A stretch of DNA of 64,000 nucleotides from NCBI RefSeq assembly GCF_007097485.1, contig NZ_VKDE01000004.1:186001-250000 (forward strand), given 5' to 3'. Positions 42,048 to 51,430 of this stretch are shown here, piece by piece. Source of the DNA: Carboxylicivirga sp. M1479. GTDB lineage: Bacteria > Bacteroidota > Bacteroidia > Bacteroidales > Marinilabiliaceae. Each line of letters starts with the position of its first letter. Position 1 is the stretch's first letter. A program made the position numbers and the translations under genes. The notes beneath the pieces are model-generated. The model was not told where the DNA came from. It was given only the letters and a program-made list of their open reading frames with translations, and made no database searches.

Positions 42048-43436
42048 ATGTTACAGCTAAAGGATATAAAAAGTGTCTACTTTGTTGGTGTAGGTGGTAT
42101 TGGTATGAGTGCGATTGCTCGCTTCTTTAAATATGAAGGATTGGCAGTAGCTGGATACGACCGTGTTTCAACCGTTTTAACATCTGAGCTTGAGTCAGAA
42201 GGTGTGCAAATTCATTACGAAGACGATGTTAATCAAATTCAACTTCCTTATCGCGATAAAAAATCCACATTAGTTGTTTATACCCCAGCTATTCCAAAGG
42301 AACATACCGAACTACGATATTTTCAAGATAATGGTTTTGACGTGCGAAAGCGCGCCGAAGTATTGGGCATAATTTCTCAGGGGAAGAATAGTGTTTGTGT
42401 TGCGGGTACACATGGAAAGACCACAATTTCTTCCATGGCGGCACATTTGTATACACAGTCAGAGGTTGGGTGTAATGCTTTTTTAGGCGGAATAATCAAT
42501 AATTATAAAACCAATTTTTTACACAATGCCAACTCGTCCTACATGGTATTGGAGGCTGATGAATTTGATCGTTCTTTTTTGCATTTAACACCTCATTTGG
42601 CCTTGTTGTCGGCTATGGATGCTGATCATTTAGATATCTATGGTGACAAGGAATCGATTACTGATGCTTTTCATGAGTTTGTATCTAAGATTGAGTCAGG
42701 TGGTGTGTTGTTACATAAACTTGGGCTTCCTGTTGATGATGTGAATGAGGAGATTGAAGTTTTTACCTATTCAATTGACGAAAAGGCAGACTTTAGTGCA
42801 TTCAACTTCAAACTAATTGATGGTTTGTACCATTTTGATTTACAAACGCCTTTTGGACTTATCAAGAGTTTGTACATGGGAGTGCCCGGATTGGTAAATG
42901 TTGAAAATGCAGTCGGTGCTATCGGCTTGGCATTATTGGGTGGTGTAGATGAAGAAGAGATACGGAAGTCATTACCAACCTTTGAAGGTATAAGACGTCG
43001 GTTTCAATACCAAATAAACACCGATGAACTGGTGTTTATTGATGATTATGCACATCATCCAGAGGAGATTAATGCGATTATGAAATCAGTTAAAGCTATT
43101 TATCCTGATAAAAAAATTACGGTTGTTTTTCAGCCCCATTTGTACACTCGTACACGTGATTTTGCCGATGGTTTTGCAGAGTCATTGGATAAGGCTGATC
43201 GAACATTGCTACTGGATATTTATCCTGCACGCGAGCTGCCAATTGAAAATGTCAATTCTGAGATGATTGCATCGCGCATGAAGAATTCCGATGTTCGTGT
43301 TGTTAGTAAAAATGATTTGAGTGATGTTCTTTTGGAGGATGAACTGGAGTTGTTATTGACTTTAGGAGCGGGTGATATTGATAAAGAAGTTCCGCTTTTA
43401 AAAGAAAAATTAGATGAGTTTATCAGTAATAAATAG
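42048..43436 (+). CDS. murC: UDP-MurNAc--L-alanine ligase
   Basis: A 462-aa protein with the N-terminal motif VYFVGVGGIGMSAIARFF, ATP loop VCVAGTHGKTTISSMAAHLY near residue 118, central LEADEFDRSFLHLTPHLALLSAMDADHLDIY and C-terminal FIDDYAHHPEEINA and FQPHLYTRTRDF. It adds L-alanine to UDP-MurNAc, the first step of stem-peptide synthesis. It starts 1 nt after murG and is followed by a 95-nt gap before ftsQ. Confidence 0.97.
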   Translation: MLQLKDIKSVYFVGVGGIGMSAIARFFKYEGLAVAGYDRVSTVLTSELESEGVQIHYEDDVNQIQLPYRDKKSTLVVYTPAIPKEHTELRYFQDNGFDVRKRAEVLGIISQGKNSVCVAGTHGKTTISSMAAHLYTQSEVGCNAFLGGIINNYKTNFLHNANSSYMVLEADEFDRSFLHLTPHLALLSAMDADHLDIYGDKESITDAFHEFVSKIESGGVLLHKLGLPVDDVNEEIEVFTYSIDEKADFSAFNFKLIDGLYHFDLQTPFGLIKSLYMGVPGLVNVENAVGAIGLALLGGVDEEEIRKSLPTFEGIRRRFQYQINTDELVFIDDYAHHPEEINAIMKSVKAIYPDKKITVVFQPHLYTRTRDFADGFAESLDKADRTLLLDIYPARELPIENVNSEMIASRMKNSDVRVVSKNDLSDVLLEDELELLLTLGAGDIDKEVPLLKEKLDEFISNK

Positions 43437-43440
43437 TCGT

Positions 43441-43455
43441 TTAACAAATTGTTAA
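43441..43455 (+). promoter_or_regulatory. Dyad in the murC-ftsQ gap
   Basis: TTAACAA and TTGTTAA around a central A form a perfect 15-bp palindrome just after the murC stop, in the only sizeable gap (95 nt) inside the dcw cluster. It could mark an internal promoter or operator for ftsQAZ. No full TAnnTTTG box was found. Confidence 0.3.
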
Positions 43456-43531
43456 TAAATAATAATTGTTACACAGGGCTTAGTAGGTTGAAAAGTTTAT
43501 ATTTAAGCGGATTTAGAAGGTTTAGTAGTAA

Positions 43532-44260
43532 ATGAAACGCTGGAAAAACATATTATTCGGAGTTTTAATCGGAATTTATTTCCCGATCATATTTGCCTTT
43601 GTAGCCATTGATAAGCATGAGGTGGTGTGTAGCGAAATTGTGCCATCAATATGTGATAGCGTTGAAAATCGTTTTATTTCACAAGATGAAATGAATGATT
43701 TGGTGCTAAGTAAATATCCAGGCTTGTTAGGTGGACATATTCAAGATGTGGATTGTAATCAAATGGAGTTGTTTTTTATGAAACATCCAGCTATTGAAAA
43801 TTGCGAAGTGTTTGTTACCTACGGTGGTGCACTGCACTTGAATGTAACGCAACGTGAACCCTTAGTTCGGATTTTTGATAATAACACATCGTATTATTTG
43901 GACATGAAAGGCGATAAAATGCCTCTTTTCAAGCACCATACAGCTCACGTGTTAGTGGTGAATGGTTTTGTTAAAAGGTTGTCTTCGATGGAGGATTTAA
44001 TGGCCATTGCAACTACGCTTTACCAGGATAAGTTCTGGAAAGCGCAAATCGAGCAGATTTATGTTGACAAAAAAGGTGAACTTACCTTAGTACCTCGAGT
44101 AGGGGATCATATAGTTGAGTTTGGTACCATTGAAAACACTGAAAGTAAATTGCGCAATTTAAAGGCGCTTTATAAAAACGGGTGGGATACCCGTGAATGG
44201 AATTTGTATAAGAAAGTAAGTTTAAAATATAAAGGACAAGTTGTTTGTACAAAAGGATAG
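43532..44260 (+). CDS. ftsQ: Cell division protein FtsQ
   Basis: A 242-aa bitopic membrane protein, shorter than E. coli FtsQ (276). A short cytoplasmic tail is followed by a transmembrane helix at about residues 6-25, then a periplasmic POTRA/beta domain (FFMKHPAIENCEVFVTYGGALHLNVTQREPLVRI) with the RxP-type block. It links FtsA/Z to the later divisome. It carries four cysteines in the periplasmic part, two of them close to the membrane (C33 and C41 region), which might form a disulfide. It ends 5 nt before the ftsA ATG. Confidence 0.92.
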   Translation: MKRWKNILFGVLIGIYFPIIFAFVAIDKHEVVCSEIVPSICDSVENRFISQDEMNDLVLSKYPGLLGGHIQDVDCNQMELFFMKHPAIENCEVFVTYGGALHLNVTQREPLVRIFDNNTSYYLDMKGDKMPLFKHHTAHVLVVNGFVKRLSSMEDLMAIATTLYQDKFWKAQIEQIYVDKKGELTLVPRVGDHIVEFGTIENTESKLRNLKALYKNGWDTREWNLYKKVSLKYKGQVVCTKG

Positions 44261-44265
44261 ATGTT

Positions 44266-45603
44266 ATGAACCACGAACCTAACCTGATAGCAGCGATTGA
44301 CATAGGTACAACTAAAATTGTAGCCATTGTTGGACGTAAATTGGAAAATGGAAAATTACAGTTGCTCGGCATGGAGCAGGTGCCATCTATTGGCGTAAAA
44401 AGAGGTGTTGTTTTAAATATTGATGAAACAGTTGCCTCTATTAAAGTTGCCATTGCAAGGATTGAAAGCAAATTAGACATCAAGCTAAAAGATGTTTACG
44501 TTGGTATTGCAGGGCAACACATCAAAAGTTTGCGTAATCGTGGGTATCGTTTCATTGAAAATGGTTTAGAAATTAACCAGGATGATGTCGATAATTTGTT
44601 CATAGATAACTACAAAATACCAGTGGAAGCTGGTGAGAAAATAATGCATGTAATTCCTCAGGATTACATTGTAGATAATGAGATGGGTGTGAAAAACCCT
44701 GTTGGCATGTCAGGTCGTCGGCTTGAAGGTAATTTCCACATTGTGTTGGGGCGTATTGCTTCAGTTAAAAACATTGAGAAATGTATTCGACGTGTAGCTC
44801 TTCATTTAAATGACTTAATTCTAGAACCGCTTGCATCATCCAAAAGTGTATTAACCGAAGAGGAGAAAGAAGCAGGTGTAGTATTGGTGGATATAGGCGG
44901 AGGCACGACTGATGTGGCCGTTTTCTACGATGGAATTATTCGTCATACAGCGGTTATTCCTTTTGGTGGAAATGTTGTTACATCTGATATTAAAGAGGGA
45001 TGTTCGGTGTTGTATAAACAAGCCGAATCCTTAAAAGTGCAGTTTGGTTCAGCCATGGGTGATGCAGCCCGTGAAGATATGGTAGTAACCATTCCTGGAA
45101 TTGCAGGATGGGAGCCAAAAGAGATTTCTTTCAAAAGCCTTGCCTATATTATTCAGGCGCGCATGGAGGAAATAATAGATTATGTCATGTTTCAGGTTGA
45201 AAACTCGGGTTGTTACGATAAAGTTGGAGCTGGAATTGTATTAACTGGAGGTGGCGCCTTATTAAAGAACTTACCGCAATTAATCAAATATAGAAGTGGA
45301 TTAGATGTTAGAATAGGCTTGCCTGATCAATGTCTTGAAGGAGATGTTCCACCAAAGGCTCATTTACCAAACTACTCCACAAGTATTGGCTTAGTTTTAA
45401 GTGCGATGGAGCGTCCTAAACGTTCAATTGTAGAGCCTGAATTATTTGGCGAAGTGGAGCCTAAATGGGAAGAGCAACAAAGAGCATCTGTTAAGCGTGA
45501 GAAACCTAAAAAGGAAAAATCAAATTATAAAACAGGAAACCTCTTTAGTGGTATAAAAAATGGTATAGTTAACATCTTCGATGAGAAGGATGTTGAAATG
45601 TAG
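44266..45603 (+). CDS. ftsA: Cell division protein FtsA
   Basis: From the ATG at 44266 the protein has 445 aa; the AAAGGA at 44251-44256 sits at a good distance for this start, and an upstream TTG at 44245 is unlikely. It is an actin-like ATPase with phosphate-1 IAAIDIGTTKIVAIVGRK, SHS2 region (DVYVGIAGQHIKSLRNRGY), phosphate-2 VLVDIGGGTTDVAVFYDG and the adenosine block VLTGGGALLKNL. The C-terminus after residue 400 is a basic linker ending in an amphipathic segment (LFSGIKNGIVNIF) that should anchor it to the membrane. It tethers FtsZ. Confidence 0.96.
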   Translation: MNHEPNLIAAIDIGTTKIVAIVGRKLENGKLQLLGMEQVPSIGVKRGVVLNIDETVASIKVAIARIESKLDIKLKDVYVGIAGQHIKSLRNRGYRFIENGLEINQDDVDNLFIDNYKIPVEAGEKIMHVIPQDYIVDNEMGVKNPVGMSGRRLEGNFHIVLGRIASVKNIEKCIRRVALHLNDLILEPLASSKSVLTEEEKEAGVVLVDIGGGTTDVAVFYDGIIRHTAVIPFGGNVVTSDIKEGCSVLYKQAESLKVQFGSAMGDAAREDMVVTIPGIAGWEPKEISFKSLAYIIQARMEEIIDYVMFQVENSGCYDKVGAGIVLTGGGALLKNLPQLIKYRSGLDVRIGLPDQCLEGDVPPKAHLPNYSTSIGLVLSAMERPKRSIVEPELFGEVEPKWEEQQRASVKREKPKKEKSNYKTGNLFSGIKNGIVNIFDEKDVEM

Positions 45604-45624
45604 TGTAGGTAAATCTGGACGGAT

Positions 45625-47127
45625 ATGAGTGAGGAATTGATGAATTTTGATATGCCACAATCTGAGTCTTCGATCATAAAAGTGATTGGTGTTGGTGGTG
45701 GTGGAAGTAATGCCGTCAATTACATGTATGGCTTAGGTATTAAAGATGTAAACTTTGTTGTTTGTAATACGGATGCTCAGGCATTAGAAAGTAGTCCTGT
45801 GCCTGTTAAAATACAGCTTGGCGAATCGTTGACCGAAGGTAGAGGGGCTGGAAATAAACCTGATAAAGGTAGAGAGTCAGCCATCGAGAACCTGGAGGAT
45901 GTGGTAAGTGTACTGAATGAAAATACCAAAATGGTATTTGTAACTGCTGGAATGGGTGGTGGTACAGGTACTGGTGCAGCACCTATAATTGCAAAAACGG
46001 CCAAAGAGATGGGGATTCTTACAGTGGGAATCGTTACCATTCCCTTTCGATTTGAAGGAAAACTTCGTATCAATCAAGCATTAGACGGTATTGCCGAAAT
46101 GGAAAAGAATGTCGATTCGTTATTAATCATTAATAATGAGCGACTAAGGGAGATGTTTGGTGATTTAAAACTGTCCAATGCTTTCTCCAAGGCAGATGAT
46201 GTGTTAGCAACAGCAGCCAAAGGAATTGCTGAGATTATAACGGTTCATGGATATATAAATGTTGATTTCGCCGATGTTGAAACGGTGATGAAAGAAAGTG
46301 GTGTTGCGGTTATGGGATCTGCTTATGCAGAAGGCGAAACACGTGCTTTAGATGCGATACAAGCATCGTTGGAGTCTCCATTATTAAATAATAACGAAAT
46401 TCAAGGCGCCCGAAATATCTTATTAAATATTACTTCAGGAATTGATGAAGTTACCATGGATGAAGTGGGAGAAGTAACTGATTACGTTCAAGAGGTTGTT
46501 GGCGATAATGCTTCCATTATTTGGGGTACAGGAACCGATGAAACACTTGGTAAACAAGTTTGTGTAACCATAATAGCTACTGGCTTTGTATCAGAGCAAT
46601 TGATTGAACATCGTGTAAAAAAGAATCAAGATAAGGTTACTCGCTTTTCGTTGGATGAAGAGGGTGAAATAACGGCTGGCCCAAGTTCTGTTGAGGATTC
46701 TGTTCCTGAACTATCATCTGAAATTAATGAAGAAAGAGGACGTGTTATTGATTTTGATACGGTAGATCAAAAGAAACAGGAACGAATGGATTCTTTTTAT
46801 CAGCCCGTAGTTCCACAAAGTAGAAAATCAGAAGTGGATCATTTTAATCCTAGTGCCGATAACTTTATTGATGAGGGTTTTGAAGCGGCAGGAGCGAGCT
46901 ATTACAAAGCGAAAATGAGCCAGGAGGAGATGGAAGATGAGCGTTATATTGAGCAGATTGAGAATGTACCTGCTTATAAACGTCGACAAATGCCTGTTGG
47001 TGATCAACAAGCTAATACTAGAATAAGCCAAGAGAAAAAAGTTAGTCGTTTTTCATTGTCAGATGATCCTAAAAATGGACCGCAGATAAGTAAAGATAAT
47101 CCCTATTTACACGATAATGTAGACTAA
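45625..47127 (+). CDS. ftsZ: Cell division GTPase FtsZ
   Basis: A 500-aa protein. GTPase domain blocks are VIGVGGGGSNAVNYM, VNFVVCNTDAQAL, and the tubulin signature GMGGGTGTGAAP near residue 113; the T7 loop region is NVDFADVETVM. The C-terminal linker from about 330 to 500 is long and acidic. The segment KVTRFSLDEE (RFSL at 340-343) recurs as KVSRFSLSDD (475-478) close to the C-terminus, where partner proteins such as FtsA bind. The protein ends NPYLHDNVD. It polymerises into the Z ring. The gene follows ftsA after 21 nt. Confidence 0.97.
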   Translation: MSEELMNFDMPQSESSIIKVIGVGGGGSNAVNYMYGLGIKDVNFVVCNTDAQALESSPVPVKIQLGESLTEGRGAGNKPDKGRESAIENLEDVVSVLNENTKMVFVTAGMGGGTGTGAAPIIAKTAKEMGILTVGIVTIPFRFEGKLRINQALDGIAEMEKNVDSLLIINNERLREMFGDLKLSNAFSKADDVLATAAKGIAEIITVHGYINVDFADVETVMKESGVAVMGSAYAEGETRALDAIQASLESPLLNNNEIQGARNILLNITSGIDEVTMDEVGEVTDYVQEVVGDNASIIWGTGTDETLGKQVCVTIIATGFVSEQLIEHRVKKNQDKVTRFSLDEEGEITAGPSSVEDSVPELSSEINEERGRVIDFDTVDQKKQERMDSFYQPVVPQSRKSEVDHFNPSADNFIDEGFEAAGASYYKAKMSQEEMEDERYIEQIENVPAYKRRQMPVGDQQANTRISQEKKVSRFSLSDDPKNGPQISKDNPYLHDNVD

Positions 47128-47173
47128 TTCTGTTACAGAATTAGTAAATGTATAATATTTAAGTTAGGTAGTT

Positions 47174-47623
47174 ATGAGTTTAGAGTTACAGGTTAATAGC
47201 GATATAAAAGAAGCCATGAAAGCGAAAGACAAAGTTCGTCTGGAGGCTTTGCGTGGTATTAAGAAAGAAGTTATTGAGGCAAAAACATCAAAAGGTGCAG
47301 CAGAAGAGTTGACTGACGCTGACGTGATGAAAATTGTTCAAAAGATGGTGAAGCAGCGTAAGGATGCTGCCGCATTATTCAGTTCGCAAAATCGTGAGGA
47401 TTTAGCAGAAAAGGAACTGGAAGAAGTGAAAGCTATTGAAGTTTATTTGCCACAACAACTGTCACAGGAAGAATTAAAACCAATTGTACAGGCTATAATT
47501 GAGCGTGTAGGTGCTAGTTCGATGAAAGAGATGGGAAAAGTGATGGGTGTTGCATCTAAAGAATTGGCTGGAAAAGCCGATGGTAAAGATATTTCTGTAG
47601 TTGTGAAGCAATTGCTTGGTTAA
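47174..47623 (+). CDS. yqeY: GatB/YqeY domain protein
   Basis: A 149-aa cytoplasmic protein. The whole length is a YqeY domain: helical N-terminal half (DIKEAMKAKDKVRLEALRGIKKEVIEAK) and a C-terminal half with ELEEVKAIEVYLPQQLSQEEL and MGKVMGVASKELAGKADGKDISVVVKQLL. The C-terminal part is shared with amidotransferase subunit GatB and may bind tRNA. It is a common tail of the dcw cluster in Bacteroidota, 46 nt after ftsZ. Function in the cell is not established. Confidence 0.92.
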   Translation: MSLELQVNSDIKEAMKAKDKVRLEALRGIKKEVIEAKTSKGAAEELTDADVMKIVQKMVKQRKDAAALFSSQNREDLAEKELEEVKAIEVYLPQQLSQEELKPIVQAIIERVGASSMKEMGKVMGVASKELAGKADGKDISVVVKQLLG

Positions 47624-47644
47624 GCATTAGAAACCATCATATAC

Positions 47645-47680
47645 AAGAAAGCCGCTAGTTTTAGCGGCTTTCTTATTTTT
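47645..47680. terminator. Bidirectional terminator between yqeY and guaC
   Basis: AAGAAAGCCGCTA (47645-47657) pairs perfectly with TAGCGGCTTTCTT (47662-47674), a 13-bp stem with a 4-nt loop, flanked by T-rich DNA on the plus side (ATTTTTT) and A-rich DNA on the other. It serves both convergent genes. Confidence 0.85.
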
Positions 47681-47692
47681 TAGATATTCGTG

Positions 47693-48733
47693 TTACTTGG
47701 TATAAACACGATTTTCTTGTTCGGCAACACGAATGAATGTGGTACGTTTTGTTAATTCCTTAAGTTGAGAGGCTCCAACATAAGTACAAGTGCTTCTAAC
47801 ACCTCCTAGTATATCCTGAACAGTGTTTTCAACTGCTCCACGGTATTCAACTTCTACGGTTTTACCCTCGCTTGCACGGTATTCAGCAACGCCACCAGCA
47901 TGTTTATCCATTGCTGTAGCTGAGCTCATGCCATAAAACTGCTTGTATTTCTTTCCATCTTTTTCGACAACCTGACCACCACTTTCATCATGACCAGCTA
48001 GCATGCCGCCAAGCATTACAAAATCGGCACCAGCGCCAAATGCTTTGGAAACATCGCCAGGAACAGAGCAACCACCATCGCTAATGATTTGACCACCCAA
48101 ACCATGTGCTGCGTCGGCACATTCAACAATAGCAGATAATTGCGGGTAACCTACTCCTGTTTTAACACGAGTAGTACATACTGAACCCGGACCAATACCC
48201 ACTTTGATGATATCAGCTCCGGCTAAAAGTAATTCTTCAACCATTTCTCCGGTTACAACATTACCTGCTATAATTACTTTATCAGGAAATAATTGACGTG
48301 CTTGCTTAACAAAGGCTACAAAATGCTCTGAATAGCCATTGGCAACATCAATGCAAATGAACTTAAGGTGTGGATTAGTGCTGAAGATAGCGCTGACTTT
48401 TTCCAAATCCTTTTCTCCCGTACCAGTACTAACAGCTAAGTTGTTTTCGATGCCTTGAGGAGCATCTTTCAAAAAAGCATTCCATTCATCAAGTGTGTAA
48501 TGTTTATGAATGGCTGTAAACATATCTTTCTCGGCTAGTTTTTTGGCCATTTCAAATGTACCCACAGTATCCATGTTGGCTGCCATAATTGGTACGCCAG
48601 TCCATTCAATTGTGGTGTGCATGAATTTAAATGTACGTTGCAAACTAACTTGAGATCTACTTTTTAATGTAGAACGTTTGGGTCTGAACATGACATCTTT
48701 GAATCCTAACTTAATGTCGTATTCTACTCTCAT
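47693..48733 (-). CDS. guaC: GMP reductase
   Basis: A 346-aa protein, the length of the E. coli and human type enzyme (347), without the CBS domains of IMP dehydrogenase. The TIM-barrel blocks are [17 protein letters not shown] near the start, [26 protein letters not shown] with the catalytic cysteine, and [36 protein letters not shown]. It reduces GMP to IMP with NADPH and releases ammonia, balancing purine pools. It stands alone with its own promoter. Confidence 0.96.
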   Translation of the reverse strand: MRVEYDIKLGFKDVMFRPKRSTLKSRSQVSLQRTFKFMHTTIEWTGVPIMAANMDTVGTFEMAKKLAEKDMFTAIHKHYTLDEWNAFLKDAPQGIENNLAVSTGTGEKDLEKVSAIFSTNPHLKFICIDVANGYSEHFVAFVKQARQLFPDKVIIAGNVVTGEMVEELLLAGADIIKVGIGPGSVCTTRVKTGVGYPQLSAIVECADAAHGLGGQIISDGGCSVPGDVSKAFGAGADFVMLGGMLAGHDESGGQVVEKDGKKYKQFYGMSSATAMDKHAGGVAEYRASEGKTVEVEYRGAVENTVQDILGGVRSTCTYVGASQLKELTKRTTFIRVAEQENRVYTK

Positions 48734-48758
48734 CTTTACATGTTTTTTTGATTACAGA

Positions 48759-48790
48759 CAAAGATACATGATTATTATCAATATTTGCAA
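48759..48790 (-). promoter_or_regulatory. guaC promoter
   Basis: On the minus strand TTG (48790-48788), 21 nt, TATCTTTG (48766-48759), a full TAnnTTTG match. The predicted start is about 20 nt before the guaC ATG. Confidence 0.5.
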
Positions 48791-48914
48791 GAAACAAAAA
48801 TGATGTAGATGATATGTTAATGGATGCTTGTTGATTAATAAATTTTGTAAGTATCTTTTTTGATAGCCGAATTGGAGGTAATGGTTTTTAAATTAGTTAG
48901 ATGCAGTACTTAAA

Positions 48915-49115
48915 TTAATTATCTATTTCATTGAGAATTTTCTCAACTTCTTGTTCGGTTTTGTGTAGTTTATCTTTACACATTTTAATAAGTGCACTTA
49001 CTCGTTTGACCTTGGTTGATAAGTCATCAACATCTAACTCTTCGTTTTCTATTAGTTGGAGAATCTCTTCTATTTCGCTAACGGCTTCGTTATAGGTAAG
49101 TTTCTTTTTAGTCAT
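48915..49115 (-). CDS. xseB: Exodeoxyribonuclease VII small subunit
   Basis: A 66-aa protein of normal length for XseB. It has the helical pattern KLTYNEAVSEIEEILQLIENEELDVDDLSTKVKRVSALIK-like family core and an acidic C-terminal coiled region. It assembles in several copies on XseA to form the ATP-independent single-strand exonuclease. Unusually it is separated from xseA by a histidine kinase gene and follows that gene after only 12 nt. Confidence 0.93.
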   Translation of the reverse strand: MTKKKLTYNEAVSEIEEILQLIENEELDVDDLSTKVKRVSALIKMCKDKLHKTEQEVEKILNEIDN

Positions 49116-49127
49116 TTTTCAAACGTT

Positions 49128-51371
49128 TTATTGTTTGTTAAACAAAGGTAATGTAAAATAAAATGTACTCCCTTTTTCAAGAGAGCTTTCTGCCCATATT
49201 TGACCTTGGTTAATTTCAACAAATTCTTTACACAATACTAATCCAAGGCCCGTGCCTTTTTCGTTTAAGGTACCCTTTGTGCTGAATGTAGAGTCAACCA
49301 TAAATAACTTTTCCAGGTTTTCCTGACGAATACCAACTCCTGAATCAGCTACGGATATCTGAATCATGTCATTTTTTATGCCTGCTCTAACATAAATAAC
49401 GCTTCCAATGCGCGAAAATTTGATGGCATTACTAATGAGGTTTCTTAGTACTGTATTGTATAAGTTTTCGTCGGCCCAGGCAACCAAATTACGCTCTATT
49501 TTAGGACTAATCACAATGTCTTTTTCTTCAGCATTTAATCGAAGTAAGGATACAATATTATGCGTTTGAATGGATATATCGAGTTGAGAGGGGCGAAATT
49601 CAGTTGTTCCAATTTGTGTGCGTGACCATTGAAGTAGATTCTCGACTAGGCCTAACAAACGTTTAGTCGAGTTGTGGATGATTTGCGAATACTCAATTAC
49701 CTCTTTGGTGTTTTTCGATTCTGCATTTAACGTTAGCATTTCGGCAAAACCCATGAGGGAGCTAAAGGGGCTTTTTAAGTCATGGGCTATAATTGAGAAG
49801 AATTTATCCTTGGTTGAATTCAGCTCCTTAAGTTCTCTGTTTTTATCCTTTAACAAACGCTCAGTCTTGCGCTTCATCCGGAATGCCAAGAAAAGAACAA
49901 TAACGAGTAGAAGAAGTAAGCCTGTAATTACAAGGTATACAACATGGCTGTTTCTTGCTAATTCCAAGCTTGCCAAGGTGTCAATGTTATCTTGTTGTAA
50001 TAATGAAATTTGTTCGTCTTTACGCAGTGATTTGTATACGGCTTCCATACGAGCGCTACTTTGCAAAGCTTGTTCATCTGTAATATCATCTTTTAGCTCA
50101 GAATATTGTGTTTTGTAATGCAAAGCTTCCTTGTATCTGCCTTGTAAACTACACCACTCCGAAAGACTATTGAGCGTTTGAACCTTTAAAGCCTGTTCCT
50201 GTAATGAGTTTGAAAGTTCAAGAGCTTGGTCCAAATAATCTTTTGCTTGTTCATAATGCTGATTGATCATTAGTGTTTGACCTAAATGCAGGTATGTTTC
50301 GGCTTTTATCGATGGGTCTTCGAGGTTTAAAATTATTTTAAGTGTTTTCTCAAAGTATGAAATTGCTTTGCTATACTGTTTGCCATGTTGGTGCGCCCGG
50401 CCTATGTTTAAGTAGGAAGCAGCAATTTTTCCGCTATCGCCCTCTTCTTTAAATAAGCTAAGTGATATTTGATAGTTTTCAAGAGCAAGTATAATATTAC
50501 CGAGATCTAAATAAACCTCTCCAAGGTTATTATAGCAATCGCTTAAGCCTTCCTTATTTTCCAGTTTTGAATGAATTTCAAGCGCCTCTGTAAAATTATT
50601 AATGGCATGGTCGTAATGCTTTAGTTCAGTATTGATATTACCAATGTTGTTTAAGAGTACCGCTCGCGTATATAAATCGTTGTCGTATTGGTTAATTTCA
50701 AGGGCTCTCTCGAAACAAATTAATGCTTGATTGTAATGCGCTAAGGTGTTTAGTACAACCCCTTTGTTGGTAAGTCCTTTTCTAATTAATGGTGTGTTAT
50801 CTATTTCTTCGCCAATACTAAGAACCTTACTGAAGTTTTCAAGAGCTTGTGGGTAGTCTCTGAGGTACCAATACATTGCACCGATACTATTGTAGGTGTT
50901 CGCCAACTTTTCGTATTGCTTATTCAATGTAAAAACATTGATAGCTGAATTAAAGTGTAAAATTGCCTCATCGTAGTTGTTATTTTCTTTACTTATCCAG
51001 CCAAGGTATTCTTGTATATCCCCTTCTAATACAATATCTGAAGCATATGATTTTACAGATAAGGCATAATCAAAAGCTTTTTTAGCTTCGCTGAATTGCT
51101 TTGTTTGATAGAGAATAATTGCTGCTTGATAATTAATATCAAACTTAAACGACATATTATCGCTTTTTTGGATGCTGTTTATTGCCTTCTTACAAAGTGA
51201 TATTTTTTCTTCCTTAGTAACATCAGTTTTGGCTTTCTCAACAAGTTTGTATGCTTCATGCTGAAGGTCAGTATCGGCTTGCTGTGCGCTCAGGCAGAGA
51301 AAAGGAATGAATAAAACAAATACATAAAATATGCGTGCTCTGGTATTGTGCTTTGAGAGTTTGGTCGTCAT
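49128..51371 (-). CDS. TPR-containing sensor histidine kinase
   Basis: A 747-aa membrane kinase. Signal peptide at 12-29; about nine tetratricopeptide repeats at roughly 30-430 (for example YDEAILHFNSAINVF and YPQALENFSKVLSIG); transmembrane helix near 480-500; short coiled coil; HisKA with phospho-acceptor H530 in FSIIAHDLKSPFSSLMGF; HATPase with N-box NLISNAIKFS, G1 VADSGVGI and G2 GTGLGLVLCKEF. No receiver domain and no adjacent response regulator, so it is an orphan. The TPR region in the periplasm probably senses a protein or peptide partner. It lies between xseA (59-nt gap) and xseB (12-nt gap). Confidence 0.92.
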   Translation of the reverse strand: MTTKLSKHNTRARIFYVFVLFIPFLCLSAQQADTDLQHEAYKLVEKAKTDVTKEEKISLCKKAINSIQKSDNMSFKFDINYQAAIILYQTKQFSEAKKAFDYALSVKSYASDIVLEGDIQEYLGWISKENNNYDEAILHFNSAINVFTLNKQYEKLANTYNSIGAMYWYLRDYPQALENFSKVLSIGEEIDNTPLIRKGLTNKGVVLNTLAHYNQALICFERALEINQYDNDLYTRAVLLNNIGNINTELKHYDHAINNFTEALEIHSKLENKEGLSDCYNNLGEVYLDLGNIILALENYQISLSLFKEEGDSGKIAASYLNIGRAHQHGKQYSKAISYFEKTLKIILNLEDPSIKAETYLHLGQTLMINQHYEQAKDYLDQALELSNSLQEQALKVQTLNSLSEWCSLQGRYKEALHYKTQYSELKDDITDEQALQSSARMEAVYKSLRKDEQISLLQQDNIDTLASLELARNSHVVYLVITGLLLLLVIVLFLAFRMKRKTERLLKDKNRELKELNSTKDKFFSIIAHDLKSPFSSLMGFAEMLTLNAESKNTKEVIEYSQIIHNSTKRLLGLVENLLQWSRTQIGTTEFRPSQLDISIQTHNIVSLLRLNAEEKDIVISPKIERNLVAWADENLYNTVLRNLISNAIKFSRIGSVIYVRAGIKNDMIQISVADSGVGIRQENLEKLFMVDSTFSTKGTLNEKGTGLGLVLCKEFVEINQGQIWAESSLEKGSTFYFTLPLFNKQ

Positions 51372-51430
51372 CAGAATGAGAATAGGCTTAATAATCTGAG
51401 CACAAAATATAAAAAGGGGGGCACAAAATG

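Noticed and set aside
44082-44483. 133-codon frame antisense to the ftsQ-ftsA junction
   Set aside because: Both ftsQ and ftsA are intact on the plus strand; no initiation signal or homology pattern is seen for this frame.
49672-50118. 148-codon frame antisense to the histidine kinase
   Set aside because: The kinase frame on the other strand is complete and conserved, and the antisense product shows no recognisable pattern.
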